A stretch of 64,000 nucleotides of DNA from Kitasatospora sp. A2-31 (GTDB taxonomy: Bacteria > Actinomycetota > Actinomycetes > Streptomycetales > Streptomycetaceae). The position numbers and the translations under genes are program-made. Position 1 is the first letter of the stretch. Every line of letters starts with the position of its first letter. The DNA is taken from positions 33,400 through 97,399 of the forward strand of contig NZ_JAKNTA010000009.1 of NCBI RefSeq assembly GCF_022288725.1, in the 5' to 3' direction. Of the stretch, positions 16,693 to 25,338 are shown piece by piece. The notes beneath the pieces were generated by a model. The model searched no databases and had not been told where the DNA came from. It saw only the letters and a list, made by a program, of their open reading frames with translations.

Positions 16693-18324
16693 TCAGCGGG
16701 GGCGGCGGCGGGTGGCGGCGAGGAGGGCGGGGACGGTGGTGAGCTTGATCCGGGGCCGGCCGGCGGCCCGGCCGAGCTCGCGCTCGGTGCGGTCGATGGC
16801 GCGCAGTTCCTTGAGTCCGAGGGCGTCCGGCCGGCGGCTGCGGACCAGCCGGGCGAGCTCCTTGCCGCCACCGGTCGGCACGGGCAGCACGCCGGCGGCC
16901 GCGTCGTCCAGGAAGGCGTCCACGGTCTCCTGGGAGCAGGCCCGGTTGGCGCCGATCCCGCCCGAGGGGCCCCGCTTGGCCCAGCCCACCACGTACGTCC
17001 CCGGCAGCGGTTCCCCGGTCGCCGGGTCGACCACCCGGCCGACGCGCTGCGGGACGGCCGCGGTGTCCACATCGAAGGGGAGCCCGGGCACCGGCACGCC
17101 CCGGTAGCCGATGGACCGCACCACCAGGCCGGCCGCGACGGTCCCCCCGCCACCCCGGCCGTCCTCGACCCGGAGCCCTTCCACCCGGCCGTCGCCGGCC
17201 AGGGCCGCGGGCGTGGCGAGGAAGCGCAGCACGATCCGCTTCCCCGGGCGCGGCGGCGCGGCGGTGTCGACCGTCTCCAGCGGCAGCCCGGCCAGCAGGG
17301 CCGCCTTGGAGCCGGGGGCGGCGTCGGCGAGCGCGGCCCGGACCTCCGGATGGTCCTGCACCACCACCTCGACGCCGGGCAGCTGCCGCAGGGCGAGGAA
17401 CTCGGGCCTGGTCCAGGCCGCCTGTTCCGGCCCGCGGCGGGCCAGCAGCACCACCTCGCGTACCCGGCTGCCGCGCAGCGCGGCCAGCGCGTGGTCGGCG
17501 ATGTCGGTGGCGGCGAGCCGGTCCGGGTCGAGCAGCAGGATCCGGGCGACGTCCACGGCGACGTTGCCGTTGCCGATCACGACGACCCGTTCGGCGGAGA
17601 GGTCGACGGCGTCGGCCGGCACGGTGGGGTCGGCGTTGTACCAGCCGACGACGGTGGTCGCGGGCAGGCTTCCGGGCAGGTCCTCGCCGGGCAGGCCGAG
17701 CCGGCGGTCGCCGGCGGCCCCGACCGCGTAGACCACCGCGTGGTGGTGGGCGGCCAGTTCGGCGTGGCTGACGTCGCGGCCGACCTCCACGTTGAGGTGG
17801 ACGGTGAGCCGGGGGTGGTGGAAGAGGGAGGCGAAGCTCTCGGCGATCCGCTTGGTGGCCTGGTGGTCGGGGGCCACGCCGTGGCGCAGCAGCCCGCCGG
17901 CCACGGGCAGGCGGTCGATCATCGTGATGTCGGCGCCGGTGGTGCGGAGCAGCGACTGCGCGGTGTAGCTCGCGGAGGGGCCGGTGCCGACGATGGCGAC
18001 GCGCAGCGCGCCGAGGCCGTCGGGCAGGCTGCGCGGGAAGGTCGGCGCGCTCCAGGCGTGGTCACCGGGGTGGTCCTGGAAGTACTGCCGGTTGAGGTCG
18101 CCGAAGACGGTGTCGGGGCCGGCGAGCCGGTCGACCGGGAAGACCGCGTCGACCGGGCAGGCGTCGGCGCAGGCGCCGCAGTCGATGCAGGCGGCCGGGT
18201 CGACGTAGAGCATGTCCGTGCTGCCGAACGCGGGCTCGTCGGGTGTCGGGTGGATGCAGTTGACCGGGCAGACGGAGACGCAGGAGGCGTCGTTGCAGCA
18301 GGTCTGGGTGATCGCGTAGGCCAT
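16693..18324 (-). CDS. Ferredoxin-fused FAD-dependent NADP reductase (FprA-like)
   Basis: A 543-residue fusion. Residues 1-75 are a ferredoxin with two cluster motifs: CCNDASCVSVCPVNC, and CIDCGACADACPVDAVFPV (about 37-55), a 7Fe/8Fe type. Residues 105-530 are an adrenodoxin-reductase-like flavoprotein: VAIVGTGPSASYTAQSLL binds FAD, VVVIGNGNVAVDVARILL binds NADP, and YVVGWAKRGPSGGIGANRACS is the conserved C-terminal FAD contact. It should pass electrons from NADPH to a redox partner. It lies 158 bases downstream of the AurF-like oxygenase in the same direction and is its natural reductase candidate, though that pairing is inference. Confidence 0.92.
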   Translation of the reverse strand: MAYAITQTCCNDASCVSVCPVNCIHPTPDEPAFGSTDMLYVDPAACIDCGACADACPVDAVFPVDRLAGPDTVFGDLNRQYFQDHPGDHAWSAPTFPRSLPDGLGALRVAIVGTGPSASYTAQSLLRTTGADITMIDRLPVAGGLLRHGVAPDHQATKRIAESFASLFHHPRLTVHLNVEVGRDVSHAELAAHHHAVVYAVGAAGDRRLGLPGEDLPGSLPATTVVGWYNADPTVPADAVDLSAERVVVIGNGNVAVDVARILLLDPDRLAATDIADHALAALRGSRVREVVLLARRGPEQAAWTRPEFLALRQLPGVEVVVQDHPEVRAALADAAPGSKAALLAGLPLETVDTAAPPRPGKRIVLRFLATPAALAGDGRVEGLRVEDGRGGGGTVAAGLVVRSIGYRGVPVPGLPFDVDTAAVPQRVGRVVDPATGEPLPGTYVVGWAKRGPSGGIGANRACSQETVDAFLDDAAAGVLPVPTGGGKELARLVRSRRPDALGLKELRAIDRTERELGRAAGRPRIKLTTVPALLAATRRRPR

Positions 18325-18482
18325 GGCCGGGGTGGGGTCCTCGCTGCGTGGGGGAGGGAGGGTCGATCGGGGCGGGCTGCGGTACCGGGCCGCCGGCAGC
18401 GCGGCCCGGGCTCGGCGTGCGTGCCGGGCTCGGGGCACGGTGCCGGGTCCGGGGAGTCGCCCGGCTCGGGGCAGTTGCCGGC

Positions 18483-19400
18483 TCAGAGCATGTGGATGCG
18501 GCGGTAGATCGCCGTCGAGGCACGGGTGAGCAGCCCGGCCTCGGCCAGGAACGCCATCAGGTGGCGCGAGCTGGTGCGCATCATCGCCCGGCGGTGCTCG
18601 CTGCCGCGCACCTCGGCGACCGCCCGCTCGACGTCCAGGCCCGCGGCCCGGTACACGCCGGGGTGGACCATGCTGCCGACGATGACGAACGCGCCGGCGG
18701 CGATGCCGGTCGCCGCGGCCCGCCGCCGCGCCGGGCCCGCGTCCCGCAGCCGCTCGCGGATCTCCTGGCGGGCGAACTTCATGTGCCGGGACTCCTCGAC
18801 CACGTGGATCCGGGACGTCCCGCGGACGATCTCCAGGACGTTCTCGCCGCGCATCCAGTCGCGCTGCATGACGTCGAGCACCTCCTCGGCCACGAGGATG
18901 CCGCCGTAGGCGAGTTCGCCGCGGGCGGTGGCCTTGTAGAGGCGGCCGGCCTGGGCGATCAGCCGGTTCGGTTTGTACTGCGGGACGCCCATCTTCTCGC
19001 AGGCCCGGGCGAACATGATCGAGTGCCGGCACTCGTCGGCGATCTCGGTGAGCGCAAAGCGGAACTCGGCGCTGCCCGGGTCCTTCAGGTACTGGTCGCG
19101 CAGCACCATCTGCTGCAGGATCATCTCGAACCAGATCCCGGTCGTCATGATCGAGCAGACCTCGTGCCGGGTGAGGGTGACCCGCTGCTCCTCCGACATC
19201 TCGCCCCAGAGGCGGGTGCCGTACAGGGTGCTCCACTCGGGGTTGAGGCCGTAGTGGCCGTCGGGGAGCGGGGCCTCCCAGTCGATCTCGGTCGCCGGGT
19301 CGTAGGAGAGGGTGGCGGCCGACTCCAGCAGCCGCTTCGAGACGTCGTCGTCGGCCGCGGTGTGGCCGTGGAACCGTGCCGCCGTACCGGTCCGGGTCAT
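18483..19400 (-). CDS. AurF-like diiron oxygenase
   Basis: A 305-residue all-helical protein of the AurF (p-aminobenzoate N-oxygenase) superfamily. Metal-ligand motifs are visible: HEVCSIMTTGIWFEMILQQM, EIADECRHSIMFARACE and IHVVEESRHMKFARQEI, the last two giving E-x-x-H pairs. The dinuclear iron site activates O2; family members oxidise arylamines or hydroxylate or desaturate other substrates. No biosynthetic cluster surrounds it, so the substrate is open. It is first in a two-gene unit with the ferredoxin-reductase fusion and is preceded by a palindrome at 19445-19468. The ATG follows GGAGGCAGCC. Confidence 0.88.
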   Translation of the reverse strand: MTRTGTAARFHGHTAADDDVSKRLLESAATLSYDPATEIDWEAPLPDGHYGLNPEWSTLYGTRLWGEMSEEQRVTLTRHEVCSIMTTGIWFEMILQQMVLRDQYLKDPGSAEFRFALTEIADECRHSIMFARACEKMGVPQYKPNRLIAQAGRLYKATARGELAYGGILVAEEVLDVMQRDWMRGENVLEIVRGTSRIHVVEESRHMKFARQEIRERLRDAGPARRRAAATGIAAGAFVIVGSMVHPGVYRAAGLDVERAVAEVRGSEHRRAMMRTSSRHLMAFLAEAGLLTRASTAIYRRIHML

Positions 19401-19761
19401 GGCTGCCTCCAGGTGCGTGGCCTGCGGGGTCCCCGCCGACCCCGCTTATTGACGGAGAGTACAATAAGAGGCCGGGCCCGAGAACCCCTCGCGCAGCCAC
19501 TGCGCGCCTCGCGACAGCGCGCCTCGGGTGCGCGGGTACCGCCACTCCGCGCGCCCGCCGCACTGCGCGCCGTACCCGCGCTGCTCCGTACCGCTGGCGG
19601 CTGCGCCCGTCGGAGGGATGATGGCGGGGTGGGCCTGCACGGCCGGGAGCGGACGGGCGGCCCGAGCACCACGGTCGGTCGCGGGTCGGTCGCGGTCACG
19701 ACCGCCGGGCGGCGAACGGCCGGTCGGCGGGACACGGGCGAGACACATCCGAGGGGTGCAC
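19401..19761. promoter_or_regulatory. Divergent region with a 24-bp palindrome
   Basis: CTTATTG (19445-19451) and CAATAAG (19462-19468) form perfect 7-bp arms around 10 bases, in an AT-rich island 45-68 bp upstream of the AurF-like gene. The size fits a TetR or GntR dimer site. The rest of the 361-bp gap is GC-rich with CGCGC-type repeats and no gene. Confidence 0.5.
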
Positions 19762-22401
19762 ATGGACAGCCGGCGGTTCCCCTACGTCGACCGCGCGGCC
19801 GGCGCGCTGCTCGACGCGGCCGGCCGGATCACCCGCTGGACGTCGGAGGCCGAGCGACTGCTCTCCCTGCGGGCGGACCAGGTCTGTGGCCGGTCGGTCC
19901 GGGCGCTGCTCGCGGACCCGGCCACCTGGCCCGCGCTGCTGGCGGCCCGGGCGTCGGGCGCCTGGTCCGGCCAGGCCGTGGTGCGCTCCGGCGACGGCGA
20001 CGACCTGGGGGTCGTCTTCCAGGTGCTCCCGCTCGCCGCGCCCGGTCCTGCTGCGACGCCCGACGCCGGAGCCGACCCCGCTGCCGACCAGGGCGACCCC
20101 ACTGCCGACCCGGGTGCCCCCGGCGACGCGGAGCCTCGCTACTTCGTGCTCGCCGCCCCAGCCGGCCTGGTCGCCCAGTGGCGCCAGGACCAGGCGTTCA
20201 CCCGCGAGCTGTTCCTCCAGGACCGGGTCGGTCTCGCCGTCTTCGACGACCGGCTCCGGCTGGTCAGGACCAACACCCACCTGCTCCCCTACACCGGCCT
20301 CCCGCCCGACCTCGGCGGCCACCGCCTGGGCGACTTCCTGCAGGCCGCGGACGCGGCGGCGGTCGAGCGCCACCTGCACGAGGTGCTGGAGTCCGGCCGG
20401 CCGCTGGTGCTGGCCGAGGAGCTGGTCCGCACGATCGACGACCCGGGCCGCGGCGCGGTGATGGCCGTCTCGGCCTTCAGGCTGCAGGCGCCCGACGGCA
20501 ACGCGATCGGCGTCACCGCGCTGTTCACGGACGTCACCGAGCTCCACCGGACGGGTGAACGCCTCGCCGTCCTGCACCGCGCCACCGCCGCGGTCGGCAG
20601 CTCCCTCTCGGTCGCCAGGACGGCCGAGGAGCTGGCCGCGGTGCTCGCGCCCGGACTGGCCGACCTCGCGGTGGTCGAGGTCGCCGAGGCGGTCTTCAGC
20701 GGCGACGAGCCGGTACCGGACCGCGACGGCCGGCTGCTGCTCCGGCGGGCCGCCGTCGCCGTCGACCAGCACCCCGGCTCCGGCGCTGACGCCTTCGCCG
20801 TGCCGGCCGCCGCCGAGCAGGTCCTGGTCGACGCCACCGACCCGCCGGGCGGCCACGACCTGGCGGCACCCCCTGCCGCACCCCCTGCCGGGGCCTCCGC
20901 CCAGGCCCCCGACGACGCCCCGGCCACCAGCGACGACCCGGCCACCGTGATGACCGCGCCGCTGCGCGCCCGCGGCGCCCTGCTCGGCCGGGTGACCGTC
21001 CGCCGCGGCCCGCACCGCCCGCCGTACGGGCCGGCCGACCACGACCTGCTGCGCGAGATCGCCGCCCGTGCCGCGCTGGCGCTCGACAACGCCCGCCGCT
21101 ACACCCGCGAGCGCCGGGCCGCCGTCGGCCTGCAGCGGAGCCTGCTGCCGCCGGCGCAGACCGAGACCTCCGCGGTCAGCACCGCGAGCGTCTACCTGCC
21201 GACCGACACCGCCACCGGCGTCGGCGGCGACTGGTTCGACGTGATCCCGCTGTCCTCCGCCCGGGTCGCCCTGGTCACCGGCGACGTGGTCGGCCACGGG
21301 CTGGAGGCCAGCGCCACCATGGGCCGGCTGCGCACCGCCGTCCGCACGCTCGCCGACCTCGACCTGGAGCCGGACGAACTGCTCGTCCACCTCGACGACC
21401 TGGTCTCCCGGCTGCTGGCCGACGAGGACGAGCCGTACGCCCCCGAGGTGCCCGGCGGCGGCCTCGACCAGGGCTGGGGGCACGCGCCCGACCACGGCGG
21501 GAGCCGGTGGAGCGGGGGTGCGGCCGGTGACGGCGAGGTGTCCCGCCCCGGCGCCGGAGCGTCCGCGCCGGGCGGTCCCGCGGACGGCGACGAGTGGCCC
21601 CCTCCCCGCCGCGCCGTCGCCTTCGGCGCGACCTGCGTCTTCGCCGTCTACGACCCGGTGTCCCGGCGGCTGGCGGTCGCCTCGGCCGGCCACCCGCCGC
21701 CCGCCGTCGCCGCGCCGGACGGCAGCGTCGAGTACGTGCCGGTGCGCCCCGGGCCGCCGCTCGGCGTCGGCGGACTGCCGTTCGAGGTGGCCGAGGTCGA
21801 GGTCGTCCCCGGCAGCCTCCTCGCGCTCTACACCGACGGCCTGATCCACGGCCGCGACGGCGAGACCGACCTCGACGAGGGCATGGCCGAGCTGCGCCGC
21901 CGCCTCGCCCGGCCCGGCACCACCACCGCCGCACTGCCGGAGCTCGGCCGGGAGCTGGTCGACGGCCGGCCGGCGGACCGGCTCGCCGACGACGTCACGC
22001 TGCTGCTGGCCCGCACCCGGGCCGTGCCGCCCGAGTCCACCGCGACCTGGTCGGTGGAGGCCGACCCGGCCGCCGTCGCCGCCGTCCGCGAGCGGACCGC
22101 GGAGCACCTGACCGCCTGGGGGCTGGAGGACCTGGTCTTCACCACCGAGCTGGTGCTCAGCGAGCTCGTCACCAACGCCATCCGCTACGCGGGCGGCCCG
22201 GTGGAGGTCCGGCTGATCCACGCCGAGCGGCTGACCTGCGAGGTCTCCGACCCCAGCGCCACCCAGCCCCGGATGCGCCGGGCCCGGGTCACCGACGAGG
22301 GCGGCCGCGGCCTCTACCTGGTCGCCCAGCTCACCGACCGCTGGGGCAGCCGCTACACCCGGCACGGCAAGACCATCTGGGCCGAGCAGGAGTTGCCTTA
22401 G
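19762..22401 (+). CDS. PAS-GAF-SpoIIE phosphatase with C-terminal HATPase
   Basis: An 879-residue signalling protein; ATG 19762 follows GAGGGG. Domains in order: a PAS-like segment (about 10-60), a variable Asp/Ala/Pro linker, a second PAS (about 145-260, ending in ALFTDVTELH), a GAF (about 265-450), a SpoIIE/RsbU-type PP2C phosphatase (about 452-750, GGDWFDVIPL, VTGDVVGHGLEASA, ALYTDGLIHG) and an RsbW-like ATPase (about 755-875, ELVLSELVTNAIRYAGG, DEGGRGLYLVAQL). A Pro/Gly-rich insertion (about 570-615) interrupts the phosphatase. Such proteins control anti-sigma-factor antagonists: the phosphatase dephosphorylates the antagonist and the ATPase domain can act as its kinase. No sigma factor or antagonist gene is adjacent. 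Confidence 0.9.
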   Translation: MDSRRFPYVDRAAGALLDAAGRITRWTSEAERLLSLRADQVCGRSVRALLADPATWPALLAARASGAWSGQAVVRSGDGDDLGVVFQVLPLAAPGPAATPDAGADPAADQGDPTADPGAPGDAEPRYFVLAAPAGLVAQWRQDQAFTRELFLQDRVGLAVFDDRLRLVRTNTHLLPYTGLPPDLGGHRLGDFLQAADAAAVERHLHEVLESGRPLVLAEELVRTIDDPGRGAVMAVSAFRLQAPDGNAIGVTALFTDVTELHRTGERLAVLHRATAAVGSSLSVARTAEELAAVLAPGLADLAVVEVAEAVFSGDEPVPDRDGRLLLRRAAVAVDQHPGSGADAFAVPAAAEQVLVDATDPPGGHDLAAPPAAPPAGASAQAPDDAPATSDDPATVMTAPLRARGALLGRVTVRRGPHRPPYGPADHDLLREIAARAALALDNARRYTRERRAAVGLQRSLLPPAQTETSAVSTASVYLPTDTATGVGGDWFDVIPLSSARVALVTGDVVGHGLEASATMGRLRTAVRTLADLDLEPDELLVHLDDLVSRLLADEDEPYAPEVPGGGLDQGWGHAPDHGGSRWSGGAAGDGEVSRPGAGASAPGGPADGDEWPPPRRAVAFGATCVFAVYDPVSRRLAVASAGHPPPAVAAPDGSVEYVPVRPGPPLGVGGLPFEVAEVEVVPGSLLALYTDGLIHGRDGETDLDEGMAELRRRLARPGTTTAALPELGRELVDGRPADRLADDVTLLLARTRAVPPESTATWSVEADPAAVAAVRERTAEHLTAWGLEDLVFTTELVLSELVTNAIRYAGGPVEVRLIHAERLTCEVSDPSATQPRMRRARVTDEGGRGLYLVAQLTDRWGSRYTRHGKTIWAEQELP

Positions 22402-22655
22402 GGCGTGCCCGACACACCGGCAGATCACCCGGCGGACCGTGCCGGTGACATGGTGACGCGACCGCCGGGCATCCGTCAGCATGGTGTGCGCGCCACGGCA
22501 TCCGCGAGCCGGTCGGCTCCCGCGATGGCGATCGGACGTTGATCGGATGTTCATTCCGTTCGGCCACGGTGGTGCCGACGGCCCCGGAGCCGTCGTCCCC
22601 CTGCCGACGGCGCCGTCTCCCCCTCGGCCGCCGCACTCCCCGAAGGGAACCCCCC

Positions 22656-24059
22656 ATGCCCAAGGTCATCGTCGCGGCCACCCCCGCCGCCGGGCACACC
22701 GGTCCGCTGCTGCGGATCGCCGGCCACCTCGCCGGACTGGGCCACGACGTGGTGTTCCTGGGCGGCGCCCGCTTCGCCGAGCCGGTGGCGGCGGCGGGCC
22801 TCGGCTTCCGCGCGCTGCCCGCGGAGGCCGACTTCGACGATCGCGACCTCGCCGTCGCCTTCCCCGAGCGGGAGCTGGTACCGCCCGGCCCGGAACGGAC
22901 CGCCTGGGACGCCATGCACATCTTCGGCGACCCGGTGCCGGCCCAACTCGCCGCCCTGCACGAGCTGCTGGCACAGTTCCCGACGGCCGCCCTGATCTAC
23001 GACAGTCTCTTCCTGGGCGGGGCCGCCCTGGCGCTCGAGCGGAAGGCCGGTGACCGCCCGGTCGTGGTGGCCGTCGGCACGTTCCCGGTGATGGTGGGCA
23101 GCCGGGACACCGCACCGTTCGGCCCGGGCCTGCTCCCACCGGCGGACGACGCCGAGCGGGCCCGCTACGCGGCGCTCACCGAGCAGTTGGCCGAGCGGGG
23201 CCGGCCGGTGACCGAACACGTGCGCCGGGCCTTCGCCGCCGCCGGCGTGGAACTGCCCGCCGGCGAGCGGGCCCGGGCCGTCACCGAGGCCGCCGACCAC
23301 TTCCTGCAGCTGACCGTGCCCGGCTTCGAGTACCCGCGCGGCGACCTGCCCACCAACGTGCGATTCGTCGGCGCCCTGCCGCTGCCCGCACCGGACGGCG
23401 CGCCGCTGCCGCCGTGGTGGCCCGAGCTGACCCGGGCCCGGGCGGAGGGCCGCAAGGTCGTCGTGGTCACCCAGGGCACCGCCGCCAACGGCGATGTGAC
23501 GGCGCTGCTGGCACCGACGGTGCGTGCGCTGGGCGAGCGGTCGGACCTGCTGGTCGTCGCGGCCACCGGCCGCCGGGACGGGGAGCGGCTGCTGACCGCC
23601 GCGGTGTCCCGACTGCCCGCCAACGTCCGGGCGGCCGGGTACGTCCCGTTCGACGCGCTGCTCCCGCACGCGGACGTGCTGGTCAGCAACGGCGGCTACG
23701 GTGGCGTGCACACCGCGCTCGGACACGGCGTGCCGCTGGTGGTCGCCGGCGGGAGCGAGGACAAGCCGGAGGTCGCCGCCCGGGTGGAGTGGACCGGCAC
23801 CGGGGTCAACCTGCGCACCGGCCGGCCGTCCGCCGAGGCCGTGGCGGCCGCGGTCGAGCGGGTCCTGACCGACCCCGGGTACCGTCGGCGTGCCGAGGAG
23901 CTGCGTACCGAACTGGAGGCCTATCGTGCGCTGGACGTGATCGCCGAGCTGGTCGCCGGCCTGACCCCCACCCCGGCCGACCGGACCCACCGGAGCGACC
24001 CGGCCGACCGCACCCGCCGGGCCGACCGCGCCGCGGCGCTGGCCGCCGAGGCCGGCTGA
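22656..24059 (+). CDS. MGT-family glycosyltransferase
   Basis: A 467-residue GT1-fold enzyme. The N-terminal acceptor domain begins VIVAATPAAGHTGPLLRIAGHL; the C-terminal nucleotide-sugar site is HADVLVSNGGYGGVHTALGHGVPLVVAG (about residues 337-365) followed by DKPEVAARVEWTGTGVNL. This resembles macrolide and UDP-glucuronosyl-type transferases that glycosylate small lipophilic molecules. GAAGGGAA precedes the ATG. It stands alone apart from the rhomboid gene downstream, separated by a very strong hairpin. A low-complexity tail rich in Asp-Arg-Thr repeats ends the protein. Substrate unknown; self-resistance or xenobiotic glycosylation is plausible. Confidence 0.9.
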   Translation: MPKVIVAATPAAGHTGPLLRIAGHLAGLGHDVVFLGGARFAEPVAAAGLGFRALPAEADFDDRDLAVAFPERELVPPGPERTAWDAMHIFGDPVPAQLAALHELLAQFPTAALIYDSLFLGGAALALERKAGDRPVVVAVGTFPVMVGSRDTAPFGPGLLPPADDAERARYAALTEQLAERGRPVTEHVRRAFAAAGVELPAGERARAVTEAADHFLQLTVPGFEYPRGDLPTNVRFVGALPLPAPDGAPLPPWWPELTRARAEGRKVVVVTQGTAANGDVTALLAPTVRALGERSDLLVVAATGRRDGERLLTAAVSRLPANVRAAGYVPFDALLPHADVLVSNGGYGGVHTALGHGVPLVVAGGSEDKPEVAARVEWTGTGVNLRTGRPSAEAVAAAVERVLTDPGYRRRAEELRTELEAYRALDVIAELVAGLTPTPADRTHRSDPADRTRRADRAAALAAEAG

Positions 24060-24080
24060 GCACCGGAACACGCAGCTTCC

Positions 24081-24151
24081 CCACCCCTCCCCCGCACCAG
24101 GGGTGGGGCGTCGGCCCCGGGGACGACCTCCCCGGGGCCGACGCCCCACCC
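24081..24151. terminator. Strong hairpin pair between the glycosyltransferase and rhomboid genes
   Basis: The main structure is a perfect 22-bp inverted repeat (24101-24122 with 24130-24151) and a 7-base loop. Its 5' edge can pair alternatively: CCACCCCT (24081-24088) with AGGGGTGG (24099-24106). The two folds share 24101-24106, so they exclude each other. It most simply ends glycosyltransferase transcription. Confidence 0.7.
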
Positions 24152-24173
24152 GCAAGAGAACGGAACCGAAGCC

Positions 24174-24893
24174 ATGGGCCGCCTCCCGCTCGCCGTCCGG
24201 GCCTACCCGAGGCGGTCGCCGCTGACCTTCGCCTATGTGTGCCTGCTGCTGCTCACCCACGTCTGGGTCGAGTCCGTGCTGCCGGCCGACAACTCGGCCG
24301 TCCTGCTGCACCACGTCAGCACCAACCTGGACAACCTCGCCGACCATCCGCTCGCCGCCCTGTTCGGCAGCGCCCTGTTCTTCGACGGCACCCTGACCGA
24401 CGTCGGTTCGTCCAGCTTCGCGAGCACGTTCATCACCCTGGGCATCGGCGTCGCCGGCTGCCTGGCCTGGCTGGAGTACCGGCTGGGCACCGCACGGGCG
24501 TTCGGGGCCTTCCTCGCCGGGCACATCGGGGCGACGTTGCTCACCGCCCTGGTCATCATGGCCGCGCTCGGACAGGGCTGGTACCCGGAGAGCGTGCGTC
24601 AGGCCTGGGACTTCGGCGTCAGCTACGGCGCCCAGGCCGTCATGGGGGCCGCCACGGCCCTGCTGCCGCGCCGCGCCCGGCTGCCCTGGGCGGCCTTCGT
24701 GCTCGGCTGGCCGCTCGGCGGCGCCGACTGGAGCGGACCTCTGCCGGACTTCACGACGGTCGGCCACCTCGTCGCCGCCGGCATCGGTTTCGCCCTGGCG
24801 CCGCTGGCCGCCGGCCGGGCCCGCCCCCGTCCGCGGCCGAAGGCGGACACCGACCGGCCCACCGGACACTCCGCCGGCATCGGCCGGCCCTGA
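24174..24893 (+). CDS. Rhomboid-like membrane protein
   Basis: A 239-residue polytopic protein of the actinobacterial rhomboid-like family. Hydrophobic segments occur at about 16-38, 80-105, 115-137, 150-170 and 175-215. The likely catalytic pair of an intramembrane serine protease is present as a Ser in FGVSYGAQAVMGA (about 148) and a His in TVGHLVAAGIGFAL (about 197), although the motif GxSx is GVSY. Rhomboids cleave transmembrane substrates. A basic Pro/Arg tail ends the protein. AGAGAACGGAA precedes the ATG, placed only 22 bases after a strong hairpin. Confidence 0.8.
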   Translation: MGRLPLAVRAYPRRSPLTFAYVCLLLLTHVWVESVLPADNSAVLLHHVSTNLDNLADHPLAALFGSALFFDGTLTDVGSSSFASTFITLGIGVAGCLAWLEYRLGTARAFGAFLAGHIGATLLTALVIMAALGQGWYPESVRQAWDFGVSYGAQAVMGAATALLPRRARLPWAAFVLGWPLGGADWSGPLPDFTTVGHLVAAGIGFALAPLAAGRARPRPRPKADTDRPTGHSAGIGRP

Positions 24894-24970
24894 CGCCGGT
24901 CCTCGCCCCTCAGGTCACGGGTGGGCGCGGGCAGGTGGCGGTACGCGGTGCGTCCGGGGCGGCGGCTGTC

Positions 24971-25099
24971 GTGGGCGGAATTCGGCGGCACCGGCAAGGC
25001 CGAGGGGAAGGACGCCCCCAGACCGCGGACACCGTCCGGGACCTGCTGACCGGCGTGAAGGAGCAGGTCGACACCAAGGAGCTCAACCTGGCCGCGTAG
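24971..25099 (+). pseudogene. Frameshifted gene fragment
   Basis: The last 24 codons read DTVRDLLTGVKEQVDTKELNLAA, convincing protein sequence. Just upstream, the plausible continuation (AEFGGTGKAEGKDAP) lies in a different frame, and the switch falls at a run of five Cs (25015-25019). This is either a decayed gene or a sequencing error at the homopolymer. No start with a ribosome site fits. Family unknown. Confidence 0.35.
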
Positions 25100-25133
25100 C
25101 CGACGGGCCCTCGGCACGCCGCGGAGACATGCG

Positions 25134-25165
25134 AAGAGCCCCTCACGAAGCCGTGAGGGGCTCTT
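25134..25165. terminator. Terminator hairpin
   Basis: A perfect 14-bp stem (AAGAGCCCCTCACG / CGTGAGGGGCTCTT) with loop AAGC, directly past the 3' end of the leftward tRNA-Leu gene. Confidence 0.8.
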
Positions 25166-25169
25166 CACC

Positions 25170-25256
25170 TGGTGCGCGAGGGGGGAGTTGAACCCCCACG
25201 CCCTTTCGGGCACTGGAACCTGAATCCAGCGCGTCTGCCTATTCCGCCACCCGCGC
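25170..25256 (-). tRNA. tRNA-Leu (CAG)
   Basis: It folds as a class II tRNA: acceptor GCGCGGG pairing with CTCGCGC, D-arm GGCGGAATAGGCAGACGC, anticodon loop TTCAGGT (anticodon CAG, reading CUG), a long variable arm TGCCCGAAAGGGCGT, T-arm GGGGGTTCAACTCCCCC, discriminator A and an encoded CCA (25170-25172). CUG is the dominant Leu codon in this genome type. Confidence 0.97.
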
Positions 25257-25263
25257 ATCTGGT

Positions 25264-25328
25264 GATGGGCTAAAGCTTAGCCCATCCGCGGGGGTGCTCC
25301 GAACCAGGTTTACGGGCACCCCCGCGGA
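25264..25328. terminator. Tandem hairpins between the hydrolase and tRNA-Leu
   Basis: Two inverted repeats adjoin: GATGGGCTAA/TTAGCCCATC around AGC (25264-25286), and TCCGCGGGGGTGC/GCACCCCCGCGGA (25285-25297 with 25316-25328). They start 10 bases after the hydrolase stop and end 8 bases before the tRNA, so they probably terminate the hydrolase mRNA; the tRNA promoter must overlap them or lie further upstream. Confidence 0.6.
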
Positions 25329-25338
25329 ACGGGCGACG

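Noticed and set aside
24623..25258. Minus-strand ORF beginning MRGWRNRQTRWIQVPVPERAWGF
   Set aside because: Its N-terminus is a translation of the tRNA-Leu gene, a common false ORF, and the rest is antisense to the rhomboid-like gene.
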